Shown: positions 1-5,146 of the stretch, in pieces
Position numbering within the stretch: position 1 is the first letter of the stretch
Layout: each line of letters starts with the position of its first letter
NCBI GenBank assembly: GCA_021796175.1
Contig: JAJYOM010000123.1
Location: 1 to 5,146 of the forward strand
DNA from: Thermoplasmata archaeon
GTDB lineage: Archaea; Thermoplasmatota; Thermoplasmata; Sysuiplasmatales; Sysuiplasmataceae
Direction of reading: 5' to 3'
Length of the DNA stretch: 5,146 nt
Made by a program: the position numbers and the translations under genes
The notes under the pieces: generated by a model
What the model saw: only the letters and a program-made list of their open reading frames with translations
Databases searched by the model: none
Told to the model about the DNA's origin: nothing

Positions 1-237
1 CTGACAGTTGGCGATACCCTGGATAAAAAACGATACCTGTCTGCCACCGTTTCCGTAATGCCTTATCACACCGCACTCCCGGCAGTAAGAGTGTTTATCG
101 ATTGTTGAAGACTCTCCATGCCTCCGTTCAAGCCAGACATATGACTGGACATCCACGCTATGGCTGTGAGAGAGAGCCGGCGCGGCAACATCCATTTCAT
201 CAGCTGCCTGCCGATCAGTTTTGATTGAAGCCACCAT
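1..237 (-). CDS. Unrecognised protein with a Cys-x2-Cys knuckle, N-terminal 79 residues (cut by left edge)
   Basis: I do not recognise this gene. Translating from the ATG at 237 gives 79 codons without a stop up to the window edge. The first half is polar and low in complexity (MVASIKTDRQAADEMDV, then a Ser/His stretch SHSHS) and is probably disordered. Around residues 55-60 comes HSYCRECGVIRHYG, a C-x2-C-G turn of the kind seen in zinc ribbons and zinc fingers, followed by GGRQVSFFIQGIANC. A second metal-binding pair, if it exists, would lie beyond the edge. A strong AGGAGG site sits upstream. It is 11 bases from the ATG but 5 bases from an in-frame TTG at 243, so TTG may be the true start and would add two residues. 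An in-frame stop lies further upstream at about 288. The gene has its own TATA-like box, so it may not belong to the flippase operon. The open frame, ribosome site and cysteine motif support a real gene; a metal-binding role is inference. Confidence 0.68.
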   Translation of the reverse strand, partial: MVASIKTDRQAADEMDVAAPALSHSHSVDVQSYVWLERRHGESSTIDKHSYCRECGVIRHYGNGGRQVSFFIQGIANCQ

Positions 238-248
238 GACCAACGCCC

Positions 249-254
249 CCTCCT
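249..254 (-). promoter_or_regulatory. Strong Shine-Dalgarno site (AGGAGG) of the left-edge gene
   Basis: On the minus strand the sequence reads AAAAGGAGGGGGCG before the start. This is a full AGGAGG match to the 16S rRNA tail and the strongest ribosome site in the window. Its spacing is 5 bases to the TTG at 243 and 11 bases to the ATG at 237, so the spacing alone slightly favours TTG while codon preference favours ATG. Confidence 0.7.
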
Positions 255-285
255 TTTCAGCGGTTGGAAATATATGGTAGGTACA

Positions 286-294
286 TTAATATTT
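286..294 (-). promoter_or_regulatory. Candidate archaeal TATA box for the left-edge gene
   Basis: The minus strand reads GGGAAATATTAATG here, an AT-rich box with purines just upstream that could serve as a TFB recognition element. Its centre is about 53 bases before the ATG at 237. Transcription starting about 25 bases downstream would give a leader of roughly 25-30 bases that still contains the AGGAGG site. A second AT-rich run (ATATATTT, near 267-274) is less suitable because transcription would then begin after the ribosome site. This is inferred from sequence only. Confidence 0.4.
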
Positions 295-312
295 CCCAAC
301 TGATTTCGCAAA

Positions 313-330
313 CACTGTTCAGGATCAGTG
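313..330. repeat. 18-base imperfect palindrome in the flippase / left-edge gene gap
   Basis: The plus strand reads CACTGTTCAGGATCAGTG. The outer five bases of each arm (CACTG/CAGTG) are perfectly complementary, one pair mismatches, and the next two pairs match again around a central AG. It lies about 30 bases upstream of the candidate TATA box of the left-edge gene and about 37 bases past the flippase stop. It could be a protein-binding site or a weak hairpin. No T-run follows it on the minus strand, so it does not look like an intrinsic terminator. Confidence 0.35.
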
Positions 331-366
331 CCAGCAGTTTTTACACAGAATTCGGTGGAGCGGGTA

Positions 367-1965
367 TCAGCCGGTCTTTCCAACAAGCACTGTTCCCAAT
401 CTCCTGAGACGGCTGAACCTCCTTCCGAATATGCCTTCCGCAACCTCCAGCAGCAGTACATCGGTGCTGTCCACGCTCTTCGTGACCAGTATGCACAGAA
501 CAACAAAGCCGGCGATGACAAAGAACAATGCTGGCAATTCCAGCATTGTCGGGTGCAGGCGCAACGGCATCAGGAGCAGGAGGGAGAGCGCAACGGAGGA
601 GGAGAGTGGTTTGATGTACATCCGGTTGAAAGGGTGCAGTCTGTAGTAGAAGGCGATTTCGGCTATCGAGAGACCGCTGAATACAGCGGTGCCTATAACA
701 GAGGCGTAGGCACCGCCTATCATGCCGTGGACAGGTATAAGTGCAATGGAAGCCGCCAAATTGGCAGCAACTGAAAAAACACTGTTGAGCGCAAGGAGTC
801 TTGTCCTGCCGAAGGCAACAAGTGCAGCGCCGGCAGGACCAAAGAGCGATACAAAAAAGAAACCAATGGCTGTTATGACAAGAACGGCATCTGCCTGTGA
901 ATATTCGGAGCCGAATGTGAGCCGGAGAGACTGTACAGGATAGAGAATGAATATCAGCAGCAGCGGAACAGACGCAATGAGGGACCACTTTGTGGCGGTG
1001 GAATACGTCTTTTCCAGATCACCATACCGTTTCAGTGCAAACATCCTTGACGCGACTGGCAGGAAGATGAAACCGAGTGCACTGATGCCAAAGGTTACAA
1101 TCCTGCCAAGTGTAAGACCGGCTGAATAGTATCCAATGATTATTTCAGACCTGTATATTCCCAGCACAAGTGTATCTGCGTACCCCATCAGTGTCGTAAG
1201 ACTTGTCGCCACAACAAGAGGAAGTCCAAAAGCCACCAGCGTCCTTATCCTGTTGCTCCTGGGTCCGCTTCCCAGCTGTTTACCGAGCCTACGTCTGGAG
1301 TATGGGATCATGATGAGAATGACAATTGCGGAATTGAGGACCGCCGAATAAACTATGCCCGTGAAACCGAAACCCAGGTAGTAAAGGAGGAGAGCGAGAA
1401 TGATAGAGAATACATTTGGAAGTATATTGATAAAAAGAGCATTCGGCACTGCGTTCTGAAAGCCCTGGAAAATTGAACTCAGCGTACCGATTACCATTCC
1501 AAGAAATATGTTAGGTGACAGTATCTGTATGACTGGCACAAGCCCTCTGTTATGAAAGATGGCTGCAATGGGGACGGCAGCCAGATAGAATGCAATCGTG
1601 AATGCAAGACCGGAAAGCAATGTTATGATGAGGCTTGACCAGACCAGACCGCGCCAGTTTTCCTGCTTCTCGAAGGCAAGATTTCTTGCAACGGCTGACG
1701 AAACACCCAGTGGCGCCAGGGCAATCACAATCGCCAGCAGGGCTGTCACAAGTGAAATCTCCCCCCACTGGTCAACTGTTATAAGACGAACGATGACAAG
1801 CCTCCAAATCAGCGAAAGGAGCAGAAAACCGACCGTTCCAAGCAATGTGATAATCGTGCCTTTGGTCACGGAGAATATGGCCGACTTAAGTGAGCCTGAG
1901 CCGTCCTCGCCTGCCGGCCCCACCACACCTGTTTCGGGTGACCTGTCTTCAGCCCGATAGGACAT
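367..1965 (-). CDS. Polysaccharide / lipid-linked oligosaccharide flippase (Wzx-like, MOP superfamily)
   Basis: This 532-residue integral membrane protein fits the RfbX/Wzx type of flippase, which moves undecaprenyl- or dolichyl-linked glycans across the cytoplasmic membrane. About 14 hydrophobic segments can be seen, near residues 34-60, 69-90, 108-137, 144-165, 176-196, 201-220, 241-269, 278-306, 325-345, 358-386, 390-410, 415-438, 453-470 and 476-496, the usual number and length for the family. Two parts look typical of the family: RLVIVRLITVDQWGEIS after the first helix, and GYADTLVLGIYRSEIIIGYY with FLPVASRMFALKRYGDLEK around helices 7-8. The first 28 residues are hydrophilic, rich in Gly and acidic residues, and presumably cytosolic. 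The ATG at 1965 is the furthest possible start because an in-frame TGA lies 12 bases upstream; a GTGAT ribosome site precedes it by 8 bases. It follows the uridylyltransferase gene by 60 bases and is probably co-transcribed. The substrate cannot be told from sequence. Confidence 0.9.
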   Translation of the reverse strand: MSYRAEDRSPETGVVGPAGEDGSGSLKSAIFSVTKGTIITLLGTVGFLLLSLIWRLVIVRLITVDQWGEISLVTALLAIVIALAPLGVSSAVARNLAFEKQENWRGLVWSSLIITLLSGLAFTIAFYLAAVPIAAIFHNRGLVPVIQILSPNIFLGMVIGTLSSIFQGFQNAVPNALFINILPNVFSIILALLLYYLGFGFTGIVYSAVLNSAIVILIMIPYSRRRLGKQLGSGPRSNRIRTLVAFGLPLVVATSLTTLMGYADTLVLGIYRSEIIIGYYSAGLTLGRIVTFGISALGFIFLPVASRMFALKRYGDLEKTYSTATKWSLIASVPLLLIFILYPVQSLRLTFGSEYSQADAVLVITAIGFFFVSLFGPAGAALVAFGRTRLLALNSVFSVAANLAASIALIPVHGMIGGAYASVIGTAVFSGLSIAEIAFYYRLHPFNRMYIKPLSSSVALSLLLLMPLRLHPTMLELPALFFVIAGFVVLCILVTKSVDSTDVLLLEVAEGIFGRRFSRLRRLGTVLVGKTG

Positions 1966-1973
1966 GCGGCAAT

Positions 1974-1978
1974 ATCAC
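1974..1978 (-). promoter_or_regulatory. Ribosome site (GTGAT) of the flippase
   Basis: GTGAT on the minus strand lies 8 bases before the ATG at 1965. It matches part of the archaeal consensus GGTGAT and supports the chosen start. Confidence 0.45.
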
Positions 1979-2009
1979 ACTCGCGGACTCATTGAAACCA
2001 GCCATGCAG

Positions 2010-2016
2010 TAAATAA
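2010..2016 (-). promoter_or_regulatory. Possible internal TATA-like box before the flippase
   Basis: TTATTTA on the minus strand, in the 60-base gap after the uridylyltransferase stop, is centred about 48 bases before the flippase ATG. It could drive an extra transcript with a leader of about 23 bases. No clear purine-rich TFB element precedes it, so this is weak; simple read-through from upstream is at least as likely. Confidence 0.2.
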
Positions 2017-2025
2017 CGGCAGAGG

Positions 2026-2874
2026 TCAGAGTGTTTTGAGGAATTCACGTATTTTCTTTCCATACTTTTCACTATTAAGTGTGAGTTCCAGATTGACTTT
2101 CATCCAGAGAGTCATGTCTCCGACATCATACCTCCTCCCTTCGAACATGTAACCGTAAATTTTCTCTTTGGCGAGGAGCAGCCTGAGTGCATCAGTGAGC
2201 TGTATCTCCCCGCCCCTTCCCGGCCTGGTATGCTCTATTGCGTGGAATATGGCAGGGGTGAGCAGGTACGTACCGGTAATGCCCAGGTCGGAGGGAGAAT
2301 CCTCCACCGAAGGCTTCTCCACAAGTGTATCGATGTCGACGAGTTTGTCGCCAACCTTTTTGCCCCCTATCATGCCGTAATCTCTGTACTTTTCTCTTGC
2401 AACCCTCTCAACAGCAATGACGGACGCACCCAGCGGTTTGTGCGCATCCATCAGCTGCTTCACAAGGGGCGTATGCGCAATGTTGATGGTGTCACCAAGC
2501 ATCACCACAAAACTCTCGTTTCCGATGTGATGCCTTGCACAGTAAATGGCATCCGCCAGGCCGCGTGGAGATTTCTGTCGGACATAGTGTATGGATGCCA
2601 TGTTGGTTATGTGCCTGATATTGTCAAGTTCTTCAGCTTCATGCTTCAACTCGAGTGCCCTCTCCAGTTCAGGAGATGCGTCGAAGTGGTCCTCTATTGC
2701 CCTCTTGTCCCTGCCTGTTACAATAATTATATCATCGATCCCGGAGGCTATTGCCTCCTCCACGACATACTGTATCACCGGCTTGTCCACAACAGGAAGC
2801 ATCTCCTTTGGCTGTGCCTTTGTGAGCGGCAGAAACCTCGTGCCCATGCCCGCCGCCGGAATTACTGCTTTCAT
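2026..2874 (-). CDS. galU: UTP-glucose-1-phosphate uridylyltransferase (UDP-glucose pyrophosphorylase)
   Basis: This 282-residue cytosolic enzyme joins glucose-1-phosphate and UTP to give UDP-glucose and pyrophosphate, supplying the substrate of the neighbouring dehydrogenase. It has the complete GalU signature of the nucleotidyltransferase fold: GMGTRFLPLTKAQPKEML at residues 9-26 (nucleotide-binding loop with the catalytic-type Lys23), VDKPVIQYVVEEA at 29-41, VTGRDKRAIEDHFD at 52-65, GLADAI at 105-110, LGD at 126-128 (metal-binding Asp128), VEKP at 185-188, GRGGEIQLTDA at 219-229 and FEGRRYDVG at 244-252. Length is normal for the family. I chose the ATG at 2874 because MKAVIPAAG is the usual N-terminus; a GTG at 2892 would add six unconserved residues overlapping the previous gene. 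A GGTGA ribosome site overlaps the dehydrogenase stop, and only 4 bases separate the two genes, suggesting translational coupling. Residue 129 is Thr where many bacterial-type relatives have a second Asp; the essential first Asp is kept. Confidence 0.93.
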   Translation of the reverse strand: MKAVIPAAGMGTRFLPLTKAQPKEMLPVVDKPVIQYVVEEAIASGIDDIIIVTGRDKRAIEDHFDASPELERALELKHEAEELDNIRHITNMASIHYVRQKSPRGLADAIYCARHHIGNESFVVMLGDTINIAHTPLVKQLMDAHKPLGASVIAVERVAREKYRDYGMIGGKKVGDKLVDIDTLVEKPSVEDSPSDLGITGTYLLTPAIFHAIEHTRPGRGGEIQLTDALRLLLAKEKIYGYMFEGRRYDVGDMTLWMKVNLELTLNSEKYGKKIREFLKTL

Positions 2875-2878
2875 CGTT

Positions 2879-2883
2879 TCACC
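2879..2883 (-). promoter_or_regulatory. GGTGA ribosome site overlapping the dehydrogenase stop codon
   Basis: The minus strand reads CTGGTGAAACGATG: GGTGA is formed by the last Trp codon and the TGA stop of the dehydrogenase and lies 4 bases before the uridylyltransferase ATG. GGTGA is the common archaeal form of the ribosome site. The overlap implies that ribosomes finishing the first gene can restart on the second. Confidence 0.6.
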
Positions 2884-4144
2884 AGCACACACCGGTGTAG
2901 TTTGATGTCCTGGTCACTCCACGGCCGTCATAGACCGGTTTGTCTCCGTACAGAGTCCGGTCTGCAAATTCCTGCCATTCCGTCAGTATCATGACAGCAT
3001 CGCACTCCCTTATGACCTCTGAAGCACTCTTCCTGTATTCAATCTGGGGGAAGACTCTTGAGAAATTCTCCTCCGCCATAGGATCGTATGCAACAACGGC
3101 AGCACCCTCCTGTAGAAGAGATTTGACAACGATGAGTGAGGGTGCATCCCTTATGTCGTCTGTTCCCGGTTTGAATGAAAGACCAAGAACACCGATTCTG
3201 CTCCCTTTCAGTTTTCTCTTTGCCTCAAGCAGCTTCAGCAGTCTAAGCGGCTGGGCATCATTCTGGCTTATCACTGCACTCAGTATCTTGGTCTCAACTC
3301 CAAGTTCCCTGCCCTTCCATGCAAGCGCACTGACATCCTTCCTGAAGCAGCTTCCACCGAAGCCTATCCCCGCGTGAAGGAAGTGCGGGCCTATCCTCCT
3401 GTCCATGCCTGCACCGGAGGCGACATCCCTCACATCAATTCCGAGTTCCTTGCATATGTTGCCAATTTCATCTATCAGCGCAACGCGCGTTGCAAGCATC
3501 GAGTTGGAAGCATACTTGATCATTTCAGCCGTTGTGCAGTCCGTCTCCAGCTTCTGCGATTTGAAGCCTGCATAAATCTCCCTCAGGTGGTTCCTCGCCT
3601 TCTCGCCGACAGTCCCGTATACAACCCTGTCAGGTTCCATGAAATCCCTGACCGCATCGCCCTCTTTGAGGAACTCGGGGTTCATCCCCAGTCCGAAGTC
3701 ATCCCCCGCTTCCATTCCGGAAGCCTTCTCAAGTACGGGTTTCACCAGGCCGAGTGTTGTCCCGGGTGCCACAGTGCTTTTCACTACAACTGTGTGGTAG
3801 CTGTCCTTGGACCCGATTGCCTCACCAATCTGCCTGGCTACAGTCTCCACATAGCTGAGGTTCTGGCTGCCGTCAGGAAGTGCCGGCGTTCCAACACATA
3901 TGAATGTTATGTCTGAGAATTCAACAGCCTCCGAAAGGTTGGTCGTGCCTTTCAGCCGGCCGCGTCTCACTTCTTCGCCGATCATAGCCTCAAGACCGGC
4001 TTCATAAATGGGTGATTTGCCCGAATTGACTGCATCCACCTTTTCGCGAACAGTGTCAACCATAATCACATCGTGACCAACATGTGCAAAACATGCGCCA
4101 GTGACTATTCCTACATAACCGGTGCCCACCAGAGAAGCCCTCAT
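2879..4144 (-). CDS. UDP-glucose 6-dehydrogenase
   Basis: This 421-residue enzyme oxidises UDP-glucose to UDP-glucuronate with two NAD+, a precursor for acidic glycans. All three domains of the UDP-glucose/GDP-mannose dehydrogenase family are present. The N-terminal Rossmann domain has GTGYVG at residues 7-12 with Asp30 ending strand 2 to bind the NAD ribose, then CVGTP at 83-87, KSTVAPGT at 122-129 and NPEFLKEG at 155-162. The central domain has EMIKYASNS at 207-215 (Lys210, Asn214) and GFGGSCFRKD at 261-270, with catalytic Cys266 and Asp270. The C-terminal domain has GLSFKPGTDDIRDAP at 321-335 and ends in YTGVCW. Arg268 follows the catalytic Cys-Phe where Pro is common. The start is fixed by MRASLVGTGYVG, the normal N-terminus. 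GDP-mannose or UDP-ManNAc dehydrogenase are alternatives within the superfamily; the adjacent UDP-glucose-forming gene and the FKPGTDDIRDAP pattern favour UDP-glucose. It is the first gene of a likely three-gene unit, with a promoter-like region upstream. Confidence 0.92.
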   Translation of the reverse strand: MRASLVGTGYVGIVTGACFAHVGHDVIMVDTVREKVDAVNSGKSPIYEAGLEAMIGEEVRRGRLKGTTNLSEAVEFSDITFICVGTPALPDGSQNLSYVETVARQIGEAIGSKDSYHTVVVKSTVAPGTTLGLVKPVLEKASGMEAGDDFGLGMNPEFLKEGDAVRDFMEPDRVVYGTVGEKARNHLREIYAGFKSQKLETDCTTAEMIKYASNSMLATRVALIDEIGNICKELGIDVRDVASGAGMDRRIGPHFLHAGIGFGGSCFRKDVSALAWKGRELGVETKILSAVISQNDAQPLRLLKLLEAKRKLKGSRIGVLGLSFKPGTDDIRDAPSLIVVKSLLQEGAAVVAYDPMAEENFSRVFPQIEYRKSASEVIRECDAVMILTEWQEFADRTLYGDKPVYDGRGVTRTSNYTGVCW

Positions 4145-4176
4145 TGCATCAACTCAACGTAGTGATTTTCTGTCGG

Positions 4177-4198
4177 CTATTAATTCTAGTCTATTAAT
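4177..4198 (-). promoter_or_regulatory. Tandem TATA-like boxes (ATTAATAG twice, period 14)
   Basis: On the minus strand ATTAATAG occurs at 4191-4198 and again at 4177-4184, separated by ACTAGA. The downstream copy (AATTAATA) is centred about 37 bases before the dehydrogenase ATG and would give a leader of roughly 10 bases. The upstream copy is centred about 50 bases before it and would give a leader of about 25 bases. Either could be the TATA box; alternatively the pair is a direct-repeat operator. The role is inferred from spacing only. Confidence 0.45.
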
Positions 4199-4213
4199 CG
4201 ATCTTATTTCTGC

Positions 4214-4246
4214 AGACTGCCGGAGTCTTATGAGAGGGTGAAGACT
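4214..4246 (-). repeat. Three short arms forming two mutually exclusive hairpins
   Basis: On the minus strand AGTCTT (4241-4246) can pair with AAGACT (4224-4229), which can instead pair, through AGACT, with AGTCT (4214-4218). The alternative loops are 11 bases and 5 bases (CCGGC). The arms are only 5-6 base pairs, so stability is modest. They lie downstream of the hydrolase stop and upstream of the candidate TATA boxes, so they belong to the hydrolase 3' end or to a protein-binding site rather than to the dehydrogenase leader. Confidence 0.3.
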
Positions 4247-4275
4247 GTAATGGCAGCGTCGCTGTCGCCCGTACT

Positions 4276-5146
4276 TCATTTCTTCACGAACCGGTGTCTT
4301 TCAAGCAGCAGTTCCTTCCTGCCGTCTGGCAGAACCCTCCAGTCAACCGGTGTCCTGCTGTAATTGCTGATTGTATACAGGGAACGTCTGTCAAACATGA
4401 GAGGCATCGAGAATGTCATTTCGTTGCTACGGTACTCCCCTTTCAGGTAGCCGGGACCCCACGCGGAGACGGTTAGTGTCGTGTATCCCCTGAAGTCTGA
4501 GTATACCCCTATCAGCTCATCACTCATATTCTGGACAGCAACATAGTCAAGCGCGCTGTCAGCATCAACTCCGGCCAGGGTTGCGAGAGCGTAGACGCCG
4601 ACATTGGAATTCGGGCCGTCACCAATGTTGGACGCCACTGCTACGCCAATGTCGAGGTCGGGGATGAAACCTACATATGAGGATGAAATGCCGACGTCAC
4701 CGGAATGTGAGACAAGCCTGTGCCCGAAGAAATTGTCAGCTATCATCCATCCATAGCCATAGACGGGACTGCCGAACTGAGAGTCTTCACCTGCCTTCAC
4801 ACCTCTGGTTGTTGCCTCGTTGAGGAGTTTGTGTGAAATCAGACTCCTCCCTTTGTAAGTGCCTCCGGAAATCATGAAACGGAGATAATTGCAGAGTTCC
4901 TCCGTGCTGCTCACGAGACCGCCAGCGGCCACATCGGAAGTCTGGGACCGGAGCAGTGCCTGCTTGTGCTTCCCGTCCTCCGAATATTTGTAGAGTGTGG
5001 CTGCATTGCCGTCTATACCCATCGCTTCCTGGCCGAAACCTGATCTCCTCATTTCAAGCGGACCGAGAATTTGCTTCCGGATGCAGTCGATGTATGACGC
5101 TCCCGAAAGCTTCTCGATTATCCTGCCCAGTATCGTATAACCCTCG
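4276..5146 (-). CDS. Serine beta-lactamase-like hydrolase (S12/CubicO type), C-terminal 289 residues
   Basis: The gene runs off the right edge. The frame stays open above the first Met in the window (codon at 5052) and encodes EGYTILGRIIEKLSG with ILGPLE. This is the segment that normally follows the Tyr-x-Asn catalytic motif of class C beta-lactamase-like enzymes, so the true start, the Ser-x-x-Lys nucleophile motif and the Tyr lie outside. Visible motifs, numbered from the edge, are AAGGLVSSTEEL at 73-84, YGYGWMI at 129-135, and SHSGDVG at 146-152, whose HSG takes the place of the Lys-Thr-Gly box. After residue 205 comes a beta-rich tail of about 85 residues (LIGVYSDFRGYTTLTVS onward) that resembles the lipocalin-like C-terminal domain of some archaeal S12 peptidases. 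Members hydrolyse or transfer peptide and ester bonds, often D-amino acid peptides; the substrate here is unknown. It ends 131 bases before the dehydrogenase gene and is probably a separate unit. A signal peptide, common in extracytoplasmic members, cannot be judged. Confidence 0.88.
   Translation of the reverse strand, partial: EGYTILGRIIEKLSGASYIDCIRKQILGPLEMRRSGFGQEAMGIDGNAATLYKYSEDGKHKQALLRSQTSDVAAGGLVSSTEELCNYLRFMISGGTYKGRSLISHKLLNEATTRGVKAGEDSQFGSPVYGYGWMIADNFFGHRLVSHSGDVGISSSYVGFIPDLDIGVAVASNIGDGPNSNVGVYALATLAGVDADSALDYVAVQNMSDELIGVYSDFRGYTTLTVSAWGPGYLKGEYRSNEMTFSMPLMFDRRSLYTISNYSRTPVDWRVLPDGRKELLLERHRFVKK

Larger units (their letters stand above)
4145..4275 (-). promoter_or_regulatory. 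131-base gap: promoter region of the dehydrogenase operon
   Basis: This gap between the serine hydrolase stop and the dehydrogenase start holds no gene that I can support. Its half near the dehydrogenase is AT-rich and contains two TATA-like boxes; its half near the hydrolase holds short inverted repeats. No T-run typical of a terminator is visible on the minus strand after the hydrolase stop. Just before the ATG the sequence GTTGAT is a poor match to a ribosome site, so a short-leader or leaderless transcript is possible. Confidence 0.5.

Noticed and set aside
337..343. TTTTT run near the end of the flippase as a terminator
   Set aside because: The T-run is on the plus strand, while all genes here are transcribed from the minus strand, where it is an A-run. 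The nearby palindrome lacks a following T-run.
66..521. Minus-strand open frame of 151 codons spanning the flippase end and the gap
   Set aside because: It overlaps the flippase C-terminus out of frame, reads through the whole promoter gap, and has a Trp/Cys/Met-rich composition. The frame starting at 237 has a ribosome site, stays open to the edge and has a coherent motif.
341..988. Minus-strand open frame of 215 codons inside the flippase
   Set aside because: It is a Cys/His/Arg-rich shadow in another frame of a clearly recognisable membrane protein.
2875..2892. GTG at 2892 as the start of the uridylyltransferase
   Set aside because: It would overlap the dehydrogenase and add six unconserved residues before MKAVIPAAG, the family's usual N-terminus.
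2230..2994. Plus-strand open frame of 254 codons opposite the uridylyltransferase
   Set aside because: It lies antisense to a highly conserved enzyme and across its junction with the dehydrogenase, with no family resemblance and no ribosome site that I can see.
3374..3916. Plus-strand open frame of 180 codons opposite the dehydrogenase
   Set aside because: It is a shadow of the dehydrogenase codons, rich in Cys/His/Pro, with no recognisable motif.
4165..4215. Bacterial sigma-70 promoter using TAGAAT as -10 before the dehydrogenase
   Set aside because: The sequence 17 bases upstream (AGAAAT) does not resemble a -35 box; the TATA-like reading fits better.
4276..5052. Met at 5052 as the true start of the serine hydrolase
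   Set aside because: The frame stays open to the edge and encodes conserved family sequence (EGYTILGRIIEKLSG), and the catalytic Ser and Tyr motifs would be missing.

Overview
The window carries five genes, all on the minus strand, so it reads right to left. Two run off the edges. From high to low coordinates they are: the C-terminal part of a serine beta-lactamase-like (S12-type) hydrolase (4276 to the right edge); a UDP-glucose 6-dehydrogenase (2879-4144); a UTP-glucose-1-phosphate uridylyltransferase (2026-2874); a 14-helix polysaccharide/lipid-linked oligosaccharide flippase (367-1965); and the first 79 residues of an unrecognised protein with a Cys-x2-Cys knuckle (237 to the left edge). 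No RNA gene, insertion sequence or CRISPR array is visible.

The organism is most likely an archaeon, possibly of the Thermoplasmata, though that placement is tentative. Visible signs are a GGTGA ribosome site inside the dehydrogenase stop region, a GTGAT site before the flippase, and AT-rich TATA-like boxes at plausible archaeal distances upstream of start codons. No convincing bacterial -35/-10 pair was found. The protein families themselves occur in both domains, so they do not settle the question.

The three central genes form a plausible transcription unit. The uridylyltransferase makes UDP-glucose from glucose-1-phosphate and UTP, and the dehydrogenase oxidises it twice with NAD+ to UDP-glucuronate. 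The flippase would move a lipid-linked glycan across the membrane. The dehydrogenase and uridylyltransferase genes are separated by only 4 bases. The uridylyltransferase and flippase genes are separated by 60 bases. No glycosyltransferase or oligosaccharyltransferase lies in the window, so the final glycan (S-layer/N-glycan or exopolysaccharide) cannot be named.

The two longer gaps hold regulatory-looking sequence. The 131-base gap before the dehydrogenase has a TATA-like 8-mer repeated at a 14-base period and a set of three short arms that could form competing hairpins. The gap of about 129 bases before the left-edge gene has a TATA-like box, a strong AGGAGG ribosome site and an 18-base imperfect palindrome. 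I saw no evidence for a wholly new defence or mobile system. The least explained item is the truncated Cys-x2-Cys gene at the left edge.
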